Source of the DNA: an uncultured Spirochaetaceae bacterium | GTDB lineage: Bacteria > Spirochaetota > Spirochaetia > Sphaerochaetales > Sphaerochaetaceae | Assembly: GCA_944389145.1 (NCBI GenBank) | Contig: CALXLH010000037.1 | Span: 1-64,000 of the forward strand | Reading direction: 5' to 3' | Length of the DNA: 64,000 nt | In this document: positions 32,252 through 41,501 of the stretch, in pieces | Layout: each line of letters opens with the position of its first letter | Position numbering within the stretch: position 1 is the first letter of the stretch | Program-made: the position numbers and the translations under genes | The notes under the pieces: generated by a model | Told to the model about the DNA's origin: nothing | The model's database searches: none | What the model saw: the letters and a program-made list of their open reading frames with translations, nothing else

Positions 32252-34030
32252 TCATGAGAGCGACCTGTCAGCCCTCTCCACCATGGAGCGCTGCCATCCA
32301 AGAAGCCTGTCGTGCAATGCTCCGGCACCGCCCCTGACATCAGCCATTACCCTCACGACAGGCTCGGTACGCGAACGGGAGAGCCAGAGACTGGCGACAG
32401 GACGGCCATCAGCGGCATTGAATATCACGCGGTAGCCGCCAGAGGATGGGCATGGCCGGTGCTCCCTGCCCATGCCCGCCTCCTCATGGCAGCCCTCATA
32501 CTGCCTCACCTCGTATGATACGGCTCCGTCGGGCATGTTCGCCTCAGCCTCATTCGTAAGCATCCTTTCATATTCATCCTTCAATGCATCGAAATCGGTA
32601 CTTCTTATCCGCATCACCGCATCCGGAGAGAATGCCGGCGTCATATAGTATCGAGGGAACGAAGCGAGGAGCGAGGAGAGCGTTTCCCGGCGCTTCCTAC
32701 CGCAAAGAGCCTTAGTAAGGAATCCAAACAAGCCTGGAACGGCCCATAGCTTGGCAATGGTCATGACAGAGTTCATCGGATCGCGGACCTTGGAGGGATG
32801 GATTATGCAGCCTCCATTGCTGCCTTCCCCGCACAGGGGAACATAGTAGCCATCCTTACGAAGCTCCTCCGCAAGCGTCACGACGTTCGCCTCTCCAATA
32901 TCGGCACGGAAGACCTCCGCGCCGAGGCGGTGTGCCATCTCATCGATGAGGAGGGATGTAGGACCATTGGCAGCAACAGCGACCTTCCTATGGCCTTCCA
33001 TCACCGCGTGCGCAAGCTCGATGGCCGCCACAAGGGCGAATACCGTCTGGGCGCTCAGGTCATGAGCGCTCCGGCCTCGACCGATATACACGAGGTTTCC
33101 CCTGTCCCCGTCGTTGTCAGGGGTATAACCGAGAAGGAATGACGGATCGACGGCATGCGCCCTCTGCAGAAGCCTCTTTGCCGTATCGAGGTTACGTCCT
33201 TCCGGGACTATCGCATGCTCGACCTGGCCAGGAACGGAGCTGCAGCACCACACCCCGGCTCCATGACGGCGCAGGAACGGGACATCTATCGAAGAGGCCC
33301 TGGCAGAGCCGTTGAAATCTATCACGACGCCGAATGGAATCAGGAAGGAGGAATCTGCATGGGCTGTCTTCTCTACGAAGCGCGAGTAATACGAAAGCGC
33401 ACGGCGCTTCACCGCCTCATGGCGGGAAAGCACAGCGCTGAAGGCTTCTTCCGCAACCGATGCTGAGAGAAGGCGCATCCTATCGGCAAGCCCCTCATCA
33501 ATATCCCTAAGGAATATGGCCTTCACCTTCTCCGCCTCGGCACCGGGAAGCACACCTCCGCCAAAGCCGAACTTGAAGCCATTGTGTCCTATGGGATTAT
33601 GAGACGCCGAGATATAGTAGAAGCCATCGAAGCCTACCTTCGAATAAGCCATGATCTCAGGAGCCGCAGATATGCCAAGAAGCGAGAGATCTGCGCCGAG
33701 CGCTATGAAGATACGCGCGGATATCTCCATCAGCAGCCTTCCAGTCGGGCGTGCGTCAGAGCCAAGGAGTATCCTCGGCCTCTCCTTTCCCAGATAGCGG
33801 AAGAACGCGGAAGCGGCCGCGGCAGCCAGGATCCTGTCCTCTGGGGAGATATCCCCGCCCCTGCCCTCATCCCCTTCAGCAGAGAATACGGAACGCCATC
33901 CGGATACGGAGAGTATGTAATGCGAGAGAGCCGCATTCAGAGCCTCGATCGAAGCATCCGCATCCTTGAGGGGATCGCACGCGCTATCTGAGATGAACGC
34001 TCCTGTCGACTTATCATAGAATTTCATCAT
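32252..34030 (-). CDS. Phosphohexomutase (phosphoglucomutase/phosphomannomutase superfamily)
   Basis: 592 aa. Catalytic phosphoserine loop S-A-S-H-N-P at about 139-144, metal loop D-N-D-G-D-R near 307-312 and sugar loop G-E-G-S-N-G near 398-403. It interconverts hexose 1- and 6-phosphate; an N-acetylglucosamine or glucose phosphate preference cannot be read with certainty, though the G-E-G-S-N-G loop and the length resemble eukaryotic-type or Bifidobacterium-style mutases. Two ATGs in a row (34030, 34027); AAGGAG suits the second. Starts 7 bp after the NahK-like kinase stop. Confidence 0.88.
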   Translation of the reverse strand: MMKFYDKSTGAFISDSACDPLKDADASIEALNAALSHYILSVSGWRSVFSAEGDEGRGGDISPEDRILAAAAASAFFRYLGKERPRILLGSDARPTGRLLMEISARIFIALGADLSLLGISAAPEIMAYSKVGFDGFYYISASHNPIGHNGFKFGFGGGVLPGAEAEKVKAIFLRDIDEGLADRMRLLSASVAEEAFSAVLSRHEAVKRRALSYYSRFVEKTAHADSSFLIPFGVVIDFNGSARASSIDVPFLRRHGAGVWCCSSVPGQVEHAIVPEGRNLDTAKRLLQRAHAVDPSFLLGYTPDNDGDRGNLVYIGRGRSAHDLSAQTVFALVAAIELAHAVMEGHRKVAVAANGPTSLLIDEMAHRLGAEVFRADIGEANVVTLAEELRKDGYYVPLCGEGSNGGCIIHPSKVRDPMNSVMTIAKLWAVPGLFGFLTKALCGRKRRETLSSLLASFPRYYMTPAFSPDAVMRIRSTDFDALKDEYERMLTNEAEANMPDGAVSYEVRQYEGCHEEAGMGREHRPCPSSGGYRVIFNAADGRPVASLWLSRSRTEPVVRVMADVRGGAGALHDRLLGWQRSMVERADRSLS

Positions 34031-34037
34031 TCTCTCC

Positions 34038-35084
34038 TTATTTAAGTATCATATCTATATCATAACAATCAGAATTGCCAAAGAAATCATCCATATCTTC
34101 TATTAATTTAATCTGATTTCTAGTGCGTATCAGGTTATGTTCTGGATAATCCGTACGGTAATATACATCACCATTGATATAATCTGTCAGGAATCTCAGC
34201 GCCATTATGAAGGTGATAGTCCTGCCGGATTCGGCAAACAGCGAACGTTCCATCGGGGTGAGCATGGGGTTATCATCAAGGTATCCATGCGCCATGGCCC
34301 TGAGGTATCCCGGCATGAAATGCACCTTGGACAGATCCCGCTCATCCTCTTCCGCGGCCGATGCGCCGGAACGGATCATGTCACCGGTATCGAAGAGGAT
34401 CGTGCCAGGCATCACGGTATCGAGATCGACGAATGTGATATAGCTGCCGTCGATCCTGCTGAAGAGGACGTTCTGAAGCTTCGCATCGTTATGGGTGACG
34501 CGGGAAGGAAGCGCGCCGGATGAGTACAGCCGCGATATCCTCACGGCCCTGTCCCTGCTTCCTTCCATGAATGCGATCTCAGGCGATACGGAAGCTGCCC
34601 TTCCTGCAGCATCCCGCGAAAGTGCCTCCTCGAACTGGGAGAAGCGGTAATCCATATCGTGGAAGCATGGTATCGTCTCATGCAGCCTCTCTCCGGGAAT
34701 GTCCCCAAGGACCGTATGGAATGATCTCAGCGCCGCGCCCATGCGGTATGCCATATCCTCGCTCTCGATCCGGTCATAGCTAACCGAATCCTCCACGAAG
34801 CCATAGATGCGGTAAAAGCCTGTATCATCGCTGTAGTACGGCCTTCCATCCGATGCATAGAGCAGTTCCATCCGGGGAATGGAGCGGAGAATGAGCGCGA
34901 CGTTCTCCATCATCTCCTCAGGATGCGGGAATATCGAGGTGTTGACTCTCTGCACGAGGAAGGCCCCCCTCTCCGTCTCCACCTTATATGATGCGTTGAT
35001 ATGCCCAGTCGTCAGTTCCTTCACGGAAGAGACGCCTGTCAGTCCGAACCTGCCTGCTATGTCTATAACGTCAAAAGCTGCCAC
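34038..35084 (-). CDS. N-acetylhexosamine 1-kinase-like APH-family kinase
   Basis: 348 aa, phosphotransferase (APH) superfamily. Kinase loop T-H-N-D-A-K-L-Q-N near 197-205 has the catalytic Asp and the metal-binding Asn; F-V-D-L-D-T-V-M-P-G near 220 gives the second metal Asp. The N-terminal G-H-I-N-A-S-Y-K-V and L-V-Q-R-V-N match Bifidobacterium NahK, which makes GalNAc/GlcNAc 1-phosphate. Co-transcribed with a mutase that could turn the 1-phosphate into a 6-phosphate. Other hexose kinases of this superfamily are possible. Confidence 0.8.
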   Translation of the reverse strand: MAAFDVIDIAGRFGLTGVSSVKELTTGHINASYKVETERGAFLVQRVNTSIFPHPEEMMENVALILRSIPRMELLYASDGRPYYSDDTGFYRIYGFVEDSVSYDRIESEDMAYRMGAALRSFHTVLGDIPGERLHETIPCFHDMDYRFSQFEEALSRDAAGRAASVSPEIAFMEGSRDRAVRISRLYSSGALPSRVTHNDAKLQNVLFSRIDGSYITFVDLDTVMPGTILFDTGDMIRSGASAAEEDERDLSKVHFMPGYLRAMAHGYLDDNPMLTPMERSLFAESGRTITFIMALRFLTDYINGDVYYRTDYPEHNLIRTRNQIKLIEDMDDFFGNSDCYDIDMILK

Positions 35085-35165
35085 ACCGCGATTATATCAT
35101 CAATGAAGGATATATGCTTGACTCATTTCGATTCCTGTCCAGGAAGCATTGCCGCCATGCCGGCC

Positions 35166-35873
35166 TCATGATCCAAGCCTTGAGCGAAGGTAATCAAGCT
35201 CCTCTTCAACGCTGATCGCACCCGCATGGCTCTCAACCACATAGAGAGGCCCGATGCGCCTTATGCTCTCCATCAGCGCCATCGTCTTCTCCCTATCATA
35301 GCTGCCGCCTGTCTCCAGGTCGGAAGCCGATGATATCTCACCAGAGGCAGCATCGCCCAAGAAGAGTACGCCATCCTCCGGAACATAGAGCAGCGTAGAG
35401 TCATCCGTATGCGGAGACTCGCTATGAAAGATCCAAGCGCTCGCATCACCCAGGCCGATCATCAGGCTGCCATTGCAGATGATGTCAGGAAGCCTTATCG
35501 ATATTTCCTCAGGACAGGAATACTCCTTCCTCAGGAAATCATAATCATCGGCTATCGAGGATGCATATATCCTCTCCTTAGGCGCCTTCATATCCTCAAG
35601 CAGATGGTCATAGGTGCCCCTGCCTGCGATCGAGAGGCCGTTGATCGCCGCAATGCCATAGCTGTGATCCCAATGGTAATGAGATATCACGGTCAGGCTA
35701 GGAAGCGGGAGCCCCTCGCCTTCCAGCTCCGAATAGAAGAGCCGGACATGCCTGCACGATGCTCCAGCATCGAACGCCAGCGAAAGGCGCGTCCCTCTCA
35801 CATACCCAAGGAGAGGCCTGTCCGATGAGGGATCAGGCTCCAGGAAAGAGATCCTTTCAGATATCCTCTTCAT
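35166..35873 (-). CDS. Metallo-beta-lactamase-fold hydrolase
   Basis: 235 aa. Dinuclear-metal motif S-H-Y-H-W-D-H-S at about 64-71, S-P-H-T-D-D at about 152-157 and G-D-A-A near 173, then a C-terminal S-H-A-G near 213. The family contains glyoxalase II, lactonases and phosphodiesterases; nothing narrows the substrate. Separate from the kinase operon by 81 bp. Confidence 0.85.
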   Translation of the reverse strand: MKRISERISFLEPDPSSDRPLLGYVRGTRLSLAFDAGASCRHVRLFYSELEGEGLPLPSLTVISHYHWDHSYGIAAINGLSIAGRGTYDHLLEDMKAPKERIYASSIADDYDFLRKEYSCPEEISIRLPDIICNGSLMIGLGDASAWIFHSESPHTDDSTLLYVPEDGVLFLGDAASGEISSASDLETGGSYDREKTMALMESIRRIGPLYVVESHAGAISVEEELDYLRSRLGS

Positions 35874-35970
35874 GCCCAGAGGCTAGCAGATGGATCTCAC
35901 ATAGGCAAGCATGCCGGATCTATGCCTCATTACGCTTCTATCGTGCTAGAATCTGGGAAGGAGGATTTGT

Positions 35971-37053
35971 ATGACAGGGAAGCTTGGCTTCGGGCTGATG
36001 AGGCTGCCGAAGGACGGTGACGGAAGGATAATGCTCGATAAGACCTGTGAGATGGTCGATGCATTCATGGCTGCAGGTTTTACGTATTTCGATACAGCGT
36101 ATGTATATGAAGGATCGGAGGAGATTGCGGGCAAGGCCATCGTCTCTCGTTATCCGCGGGACAGGTACACGATGGCGTCAAAGATGAATGCAGCAAGGAT
36201 ATCCGATACATTATCCCCATACGGCATGTTCCGCGAGCAGCTTGAGAGAACGGGGCTTGAGTACTTCGACTACTATCTCCTGCACTCGCTGCAGGATGGC
36301 AGCGCCGAGGAAGCGGAGGCCAAGGGCTGCTGGGAGGCCGTGAACAGGCTCAAGGCCGAAGGAAGGATACGCCACCTCGGATTCTCCTTCCACGGCGGTC
36401 CGGAGCTTCTTGAGGACATCCTGACCAGGCATCCTGAGACAGAGTTCGTGCAGCTCCAGATAAACTACCTGGACTGGGAGAGTCCGATAATAAGGGCCCG
36501 TGAGAACTACGAGGTCGCGCGCAGGCATGGGCTTCCTGTCGTCATAATGGAGCCTGTCAAGGGCGGCATGCTCGCGTCGATCGGCCACGGCATCCTCGAA
36601 GAGGGAACGGCACCTTCGCTGGCGCTCAGGTTCGCAGCGGGGCTTGATGGGGTGCTTGCAGTGCTTTCAGGGATGTCGACGCTTGAGCAGGTAGAGGATA
36701 ACATCAGGACATTCAGCGATATGAGGAGCCTGACCGATGATGAGAGGGCAAGGCTTGAGAAAGTCGTGAAGGCGCTCAGGAGCGAAGGCATGATAGAATG
36801 CACATCCTGCCGCTACTGCACCAGGGGATGCCCGAAGGGAATAGCCATCCCGGATATCTTCAATGCCATCAATGACCTCAGGGCATTCGGGGAGCATAAC
36901 AGGCCGCGATTCTTCTACCGTGACATGCTTGCCTCCGGCAAGACTGCAAGGGCCTCGGAGTGCATCGCCTGCGGCAGATGCAGCCGTACCTGCCCTCAGC
37001 ATCTCGATATCCCGAGGCTGCTGAAGGAGGCGTCGGCCGTCCTCGATGACTGA
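35971..37053 (+). CDS. Aldo/keto reductase with C-terminal ferredoxin-like domain
   Basis: 360 aa. AKR barrel: F-D-T-A-Y-V-Y near 40 (catalytic Asp and Tyr), K near 72 in S-K-M-N and L-L-H near 108. The C-terminal region (about 275-360) has two Cys clusters, C-T-S-C-R-Y-C and C-I-A-C-G-R-C, as for two 4Fe-4S centres, each followed by C-P. This subfamily probably receives electrons from ferredoxin in anaerobes. ATG at 35971 follows AAGGAGG. Converges on the ABC exporter genes. Confidence 0.9.
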   Translation: MTGKLGFGLMRLPKDGDGRIMLDKTCEMVDAFMAAGFTYFDTAYVYEGSEEIAGKAIVSRYPRDRYTMASKMNAARISDTLSPYGMFREQLERTGLEYFDYYLLHSLQDGSAEEAEAKGCWEAVNRLKAEGRIRHLGFSFHGGPELLEDILTRHPETEFVQLQINYLDWESPIIRARENYEVARRHGLPVVIMEPVKGGMLASIGHGILEEGTAPSLALRFAAGLDGVLAVLSGMSTLEQVEDNIRTFSDMRSLTDDERARLEKVVKALRSEGMIECTSCRYCTRGCPKGIAIPDIFNAINDLRAFGEHNRPRFFYRDMLASGKTARASECIACGRCSRTCPQHLDIPRLLKEASAVLDD

Positions 37054-38955
37054 TCAGTCGAGTTCTACCGCTCCTGTGTAAAGCCTGTAGTACACGCCCT
37101 TCTGGGCAATCAGCTGGTCATGGTCTCCCCTCTCGATGATATGGCCGTGATCGAGGACCATGATGGCGTTGGAATTGCGGACAGTGGAGAGCCTGTGCGC
37201 TATGACGAATACGGTACGGTTCTCCATCAGCTTATCCATGCCGTCCTGTACCAGTGCCTCGGTATAGGTATCTATCGAGCTCGTTGCCTCGTCCATGACG
37301 AGGACAGGAGGATCGGCGACAGCCGCACGGGCGATGGACAGAAGCTGCCTCTGCCCCTGTGAAAGGCTCTCGCCATTGTTGGTAAGCATCGTATCATAGC
37401 CATCAGGCATCATCATTATGAAGTCATGGGCGTTGGCAAGGCGCGCGGCAGCCTCCACCTCCTCATCGGTGGCATCAAGGCGGCCGAACCTTATGTTCTC
37501 CCTGATGGTGCCCGTAAACAGGTTAGTATCCTGAAGGATCATGCCGAGCGAGTGGCGGAGGTCAGCCTTGCGGATCTTGTTGATGTTTATCCCATCGAAC
37601 CTTATCTTGCCATCCTGGATATCATAGAAGCGGTTGAGAAGATTCGTTATGGTGGTCTTTCCGGCACCCGTCGATCCTACGAAGGCAATCTTCTGCCCGG
37701 GCTTCGCATACAGCGATATATCATGAAGGACGGTCTTTCCCGGAACATAGCCGAAATCGACGTCTATCATCACTATATCACCGCGGAGCGGAGTGTATGT
37801 CACAGGGCTTCCATCCTTATGGGGATGCTTCCAGGCCCAGTGCCCGGTATGGGCAGAGGACTCCGTAACCGATCCATCAGGACCTTCCGTCACATTGACA
37901 AGCGTGACATAGCCGTCATCGGTCTCGCTCTTCTCGTCAAGGATCTCGAATATCCTCTCAGCGCCGGCAAGGGCCAGCAGCACCGTGTTCATCTGCTGCG
38001 ACATCTGGTTCACGTTATTGGAGAACGCACGCGAAAGCTGCAGGAACGCGGCAAGCGCTCCGAGGGTATATCCAGCGCTCCATCCTCCGGTAAGCATCAC
38101 GAACAGCGCTCCTGCTATCACAAGGGCGACATACTGGAGGTTGCCGAGATTCATCGTGACAGGCCCCATTATGTTGGCAAGGGTATTGGCCTTCGACATC
38201 GACCTGAAGAGCTCCATGTCCAGCTTCTCGAAGTCCTCCTTGCTCTTCTCCTCATGGCAGAAGACCTTTATCACGCGCTGGCCGTTCATCATCTCCTCTA
38301 TATACCCGTTCACGGAGGCAAGCGTCTCCTGCTGTATCGAGAACTGGCGTCCTGAACGCTTTGATATAGAACCGGTGGCCTTTATCGTTATGAATACGAA
38401 TACTGCCACGACAGCCGACATCAGCAGAGAGTTCATCAGCATCGCCACGACAAGCATCAGGAGCGTTATCCCTGCCTGCATCAGCTGTACCAGGGAGTTG
38501 CTGATCAGCTGGTTCAGCGTATCGGTATCATTGGAGAAGCGCGACATTATCGTGCCATGCGGATTGCGGTCGAAGTATGAGATCGGAAGCGACTCAAGCT
38601 TGCGGAACATATCCATCCTGATATCATAGAGCGTCTTCTGGCTTATTCCGACCATGGTACGCTGCAGCACGTAGCTGAAGGCCACGGACACCGAGACGAT
38701 CAGCGCAAACTGGAAGAGCGCCCTGATGATAGGCGCGAAATCAGGATCCTTTACGCCGATGATAGGCGTGACATACCCATCGATGAACTTCCCGAGGAAG
38801 TTCGAGTAGTATACTGTTGAGAACGCCACGATGATTATGCACAGGACGATGAACGCAAACTGAGCCTTCCTCTTGCCGAACACGATGGAAAGCACGCGCT
38901 TCATCGCCTTTACGGGGTTCTTTGCCGGCGTACCGCCGCGCTGCTGCCTAGGCAT
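37054..38955 (-). CDS. ABC exporter half, ATPase fused to membrane domain (canonical site)
   Basis: 633 aa. Six-helix exporter domain (about 35-330), then the ATPase: Walker A G-S-T-G-A-G-K-T, signature L-S-Q-G-Q-R-Q, Walker B V-L-V-M-D-E-A-T with the catalytic Glu and switch His in A-H-R-L-S. An insertion of about 45 residues (V-T-E-G-P-D-G-S-V near 362) precedes the ATPase. ATG at 38955 has GGGGAGG eight bases upstream and overlaps the partner's stop by 8 bp. It should pair with the gene just upstream as a heterodimeric multidrug or lipid exporter. Confidence 0.92.
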   Translation of the reverse strand: MPRQQRGGTPAKNPVKAMKRVLSIVFGKRKAQFAFIVLCIIIVAFSTVYYSNFLGKFIDGYVTPIIGVKDPDFAPIIRALFQFALIVSVSVAFSYVLQRTMVGISQKTLYDIRMDMFRKLESLPISYFDRNPHGTIMSRFSNDTDTLNQLISNSLVQLMQAGITLLMLVVAMLMNSLLMSAVVAVFVFITIKATGSISKRSGRQFSIQQETLASVNGYIEEMMNGQRVIKVFCHEEKSKEDFEKLDMELFRSMSKANTLANIMGPVTMNLGNLQYVALVIAGALFVMLTGGWSAGYTLGALAAFLQLSRAFSNNVNQMSQQMNTVLLALAGAERIFEILDEKSETDDGYVTLVNVTEGPDGSVTESSAHTGHWAWKHPHKDGSPVTYTPLRGDIVMIDVDFGYVPGKTVLHDISLYAKPGQKIAFVGSTGAGKTTITNLLNRFYDIQDGKIRFDGININKIRKADLRHSLGMILQDTNLFTGTIRENIRFGRLDATDEEVEAAARLANAHDFIMMMPDGYDTMLTNNGESLSQGQRQLLSIARAAVADPPVLVMDEATSSIDTYTEALVQDGMDKLMENRTVFVIAHRLSTVRNSNAIMVLDHGHIIERGDHDQLIAQKGVYYRLYTGAVELD

Positions 38956-40675
38956 CGAGTCCACCTCCCCTCATCTGAGTCTCATAAAGAGTCCTGTATC
39001 CCGCATTGCGCGCCATCAGCTCGTCATGCGTCCCGATATCCTCAATGCGTCCTGAGGACATCACGATGATCTTATCGGCATCCATCACGGAGGAAAGCCT
39101 CTGGCTTATGATGATCTTGGTAAGCCCCTTCACATCCTCCCTGAGAGCCCTCCTTATCGCAGCATCGGTCGCGGTATCGACAGCGGAGGTCGAATCATCC
39201 ATTATCAGTATCCTCGGCTTCTTCAGCAGTGCCCTGGCTATGCATAGCCTCTGCCGCTGGCCGCCTGAGAAGTTCGTTCCACCCTGGTCGACGTGGCTGG
39301 AGAAGCCATCCTTCATCGCGCTGATGAACGGAGTGACGGATGCCACATCGGAGGCCCAGCGGATCTCCTCGGCGGTCGCATCGGCATTTCCCCATCTCAG
39401 GTTCTCCTCGACCGTGCCGGAGAAGAGCGTGTTCTTCTGCAGCACGACCGACACCTGGTTGCGGAGCGATGCCAGCTCATACTCCCTCACGTCGTGGCCG
39501 CCGACGCGGACAGAGCCTGAGGAGGCATCGTAAAGCCGGGCTATCAGCGACACGAGAGTCGTCTTTCCCGAGCCTGTAGGGCCGATGATGCCGATCATCT
39601 CACCGCTCCTGATCTCCAGCGAGATGCCGGAAAGCACCTTGGAGCTTCCGCCATAGCCGAAGGAGACATCATCGAAGACGATCGATCCGTCAGGAACATC
39701 CTTCAGCCCATCGGGATTAGGATCCATCGAAGGCTCCGTGGAAAGCACCTCGGAGATACGTATCATCGATGCCCATGATATGGAGAACATGACGATGACC
39801 ATGCCGACCATCACGAGAGAGGAAAGGATCTGCCCCGTATATGTATAGATGGAAAGAAGCTCTCCGGTCTCCATGCTGCCGATGTTTATGAGCTTCGCCC
39901 CTATGTATGATATCGCGATCATGCAGGCGAAGGTTATCGTCATCATCACAGGGCTGAGGGCAGCCATCATCTTCTGGCCCTTCTCGAAGTTGCGCCGGAT
40001 CACATCAGCGCTCTCTGAGAACTTGCCAAGCTCCTCTTCCTCCCTCACATACGCCTTGACGGTCCTGATGCCATTAAGGTTCTCCTGTACTACCCTGTTG
40101 AATGTATCGTAGCCCTTGAAGGCACGGGAGAAGTAGCCATGGGAGCGGCCGAAGATGATGGCGACAGCGCAGATGACCAGCGGGATAGCGACCGCGAACA
40201 CCGCAGAGAGCGAGCCGCCGTTATGATAGACCATGATGATGGCGAAGATGAACATGATAGGCGCACGCACGAAGATGCGGATCATCATCTGGAATGCCAT
40301 CTGCACGTTCTGTACGTCCGTCGTCATACGGGTTATCAGGGAAGATGTGGAGAAGCGGTCGACATCGGAAAACGAGAAATCCATGATCCTTGCGTACTCA
40401 TCGCGCCTGATATTCGTAGCAAAGCCGGATGAGGCCTTTGCCGCGCTCCAGGCCCCGAGCATCCCGAAGGAAAGCGAGAGCATCGCCGCAAGGACGAGAA
40501 GCACGCTCATCCTTATGATGTAGTCCATGTCGGAGGCCGCTACGCCAACATCTATGATAAGGCCCATCATCGTTGGGATCAGGACCTCCATAGCTACCTC
40601 TCCGACCATGAACAAGGGAGTAATGAATGCATATATGCGATACTCCCTCACACGAGAAAGAAGGATCCTCAGCAT
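38948..40675 (-). CDS. ABC exporter half with degenerate ATP site
   Basis: 575 aa. Exporter membrane domain (about 10-310) and ATPase: Walker A G-P-T-G-S-G-K-T, signature F-S-G-G-Q-R-Q-R, but Walker B I-L-I-M-D-D-S-T has Asp where the catalytic Glu normally stands, and the switch region is S-Q-R-L-S instead of A-H-R-L-S. Such asymmetry is typical of heterodimeric exporters (TM287/288, BmrCD): this half carries the non-hydrolysing site. ATG at 40675 follows GAGGTGATC. Confidence 0.93.
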   Translation of the reverse strand: MLRILLSRVREYRIYAFITPLFMVGEVAMEVLIPTMMGLIIDVGVAASDMDYIIRMSVLLVLAAMLSLSFGMLGAWSAAKASSGFATNIRRDEYARIMDFSFSDVDRFSTSSLITRMTTDVQNVQMAFQMMIRIFVRAPIMFIFAIIMVYHNGGSLSAVFAVAIPLVICAVAIIFGRSHGYFSRAFKGYDTFNRVVQENLNGIRTVKAYVREEEELGKFSESADVIRRNFEKGQKMMAALSPVMMTITFACMIAISYIGAKLINIGSMETGELLSIYTYTGQILSSLVMVGMVIVMFSISWASMIRISEVLSTEPSMDPNPDGLKDVPDGSIVFDDVSFGYGGSSKVLSGISLEIRSGEMIGIIGPTGSGKTTLVSLIARLYDASSGSVRVGGHDVREYELASLRNQVSVVLQKNTLFSGTVEENLRWGNADATAEEIRWASDVASVTPFISAMKDGFSSHVDQGGTNFSGGQRQRLCIARALLKKPRILIMDDSTSAVDTATDAAIRRALREDVKGLTKIIISQRLSSVMDADKIIVMSSGRIEDIGTHDELMARNAGYRTLYETQMRGGGLDA

Positions 40676-40787
40676 TGATCACCTCATATAAAAGAAGAAT
40701 CCGCTATCAAGATACGAGGCGGGCAGGAGGTCCAGCGGGAACCCGTCAGGCCATGAGCGGCAAAGGCCCGCCTAACTCAGAAATCTA

Positions 40788-40817
40788 AGGAAAACGCAGG
40801 ATATGGTCAACATATCC
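40788..40817 (-). terminator. Possible terminator after the GNAT gene
   Basis: GGATATG/CATATCC (40817-40811 and 40805-40799 on the minus strand) is a 7-bp hairpin with a five-base loop, followed by TGCGTTTTCCTT. It would separate the GNAT gene from the ABC exporter genes. Confidence 0.5.
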
Positions 40818-40823
40818 GCAGAA

Positions 40824-41306
40824 CTACACAGAAGCTACATCAAAGGCGATGCGTTCGCTGCCGTCGTATGTATGGATGATGCCGCGCTCAGAGAATCCAT
40901 GGCTCAGGATCAATGAGCGCATGATGGCATTCGCGCGATGGGTATCTATGCGGATATACCCGATCCGGGAGAAGGCGAATGAAAGCGCCTCGGAGAAGAT
41001 GCCATGCTCGCCGCGGCGCGCAGCTATGCGGTGAATGACGCCATATGGCTCATCCGATGACCAGCTGCCCTCGATCCAGCGATAGGTCGCATCATCGATA
41101 ACGGCGAAATAGAACACTCCGGCTATCACGGAGGAACGGACGATAAGATAAAGATTTCCCTCAGCGATATCATCAAGGAGCATGCCGCGCTCAGGATAGG
41201 AGTCGCCCCACTGCGTGGGATTGCCGTTCTCCCTCATGTATTCCCTGGCATCCCTGTAGATATCCTCGATCGCATCAAGATCATCCAGAACGGCCCTGCG
41301 TACCAT
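40824..41306 (-). CDS. GNAT-family N-acetyltransferase
   Basis: 160 aa. Starts V-R-R-A-V-L-D-D-L-D-A-I, with Y-R-D-A near 18 and the H-R-I-A-A-R-R-G-E-H-G-I-F-S-E-A-L motif A near 90-106 and H-G-F-S-E-R-G near 137. Resembles a common anaerobe GNAT group with W-I-E-G-S-W; acceptor unknown. ATG at 41306 is favoured; the frame extends to 41351 through the terminator hairpin of oadG. Confidence 0.82.
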   Translation of the reverse strand: MVRRAVLDDLDAIEDIYRDAREYMRENGNPTQWGDSYPERGMLLDDIAEGNLYLIVRSSVIAGVFYFAVIDDATYRWIEGSWSSDEPYGVIHRIAARRGEHGIFSEALSFAFSRIGYIRIDTHRANAIMRSLILSHGFSERGIIHTYDGSERIAFDVASV

Positions 41307-41312
41307 CACTCC

Positions 41313-41340
41313 CCCGAAAAGAAGCTCCCCCGGAGGGGAG
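41313..41340 (-). terminator. Terminator after oadG
   Basis: GCTCCCC/GGGGAGC (41340-41334 and 41329-41323 on the minus strand) with a four-base loop, followed by TTCTTTTC. Confidence 0.75.
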
Positions 41341-41351
41341 CATATCATCAA

Positions 41352-41489
41352 TCAGTCCTTGTTCTTCTTGCTCGTGAGCTTGTTGAGTATCACGAGGACG
41401 ACGAAGAGGATTCCCATGCCGAGAGCCAGAAGGCCCCAGCACTCAAGGCCGATTGCCACTACTTCCATCAAGCTAGCTTCATGTACCAT
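41352..41489 (-). CDS. oadG: OadG-like small subunit of Na+-pumping decarboxylase
   Basis: 45 aa: ATG at 41489 behind GGAGG, stop at 41352. One membrane helix (about 10-36, with G-L-L-A-L-G-M-G-I-L-F-V-V-L) and a lysine-rich tail, the usual shape of the gamma subunit of oxaloacetate/methylmalonyl-CoA decarboxylases. Directly downstream of oadB (12 bp). The sequence is too short to be certain, but the genetic position supports it. Confidence 0.8.
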   Translation of the reverse strand: MVHEASLMEVVAIGLECWGLLALGMGILFVVLVILNKLTSKKNKD

Positions 41490-41501
41490 GATATACCTCC
41501 A

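Noticed and set aside
40717-40773. Possible small SRP RNA: AGGCGGGC/GCCCGCCT stem enclosing AACCCGTCAGGCC on the + strand
   Set aside because: It lacks the GGAA tetraloop and the AGCAGC side of the symmetric loop that define bacterial SRP RNA. Kept as an unexplained hairpin in the leader of the ABC exporter genes.
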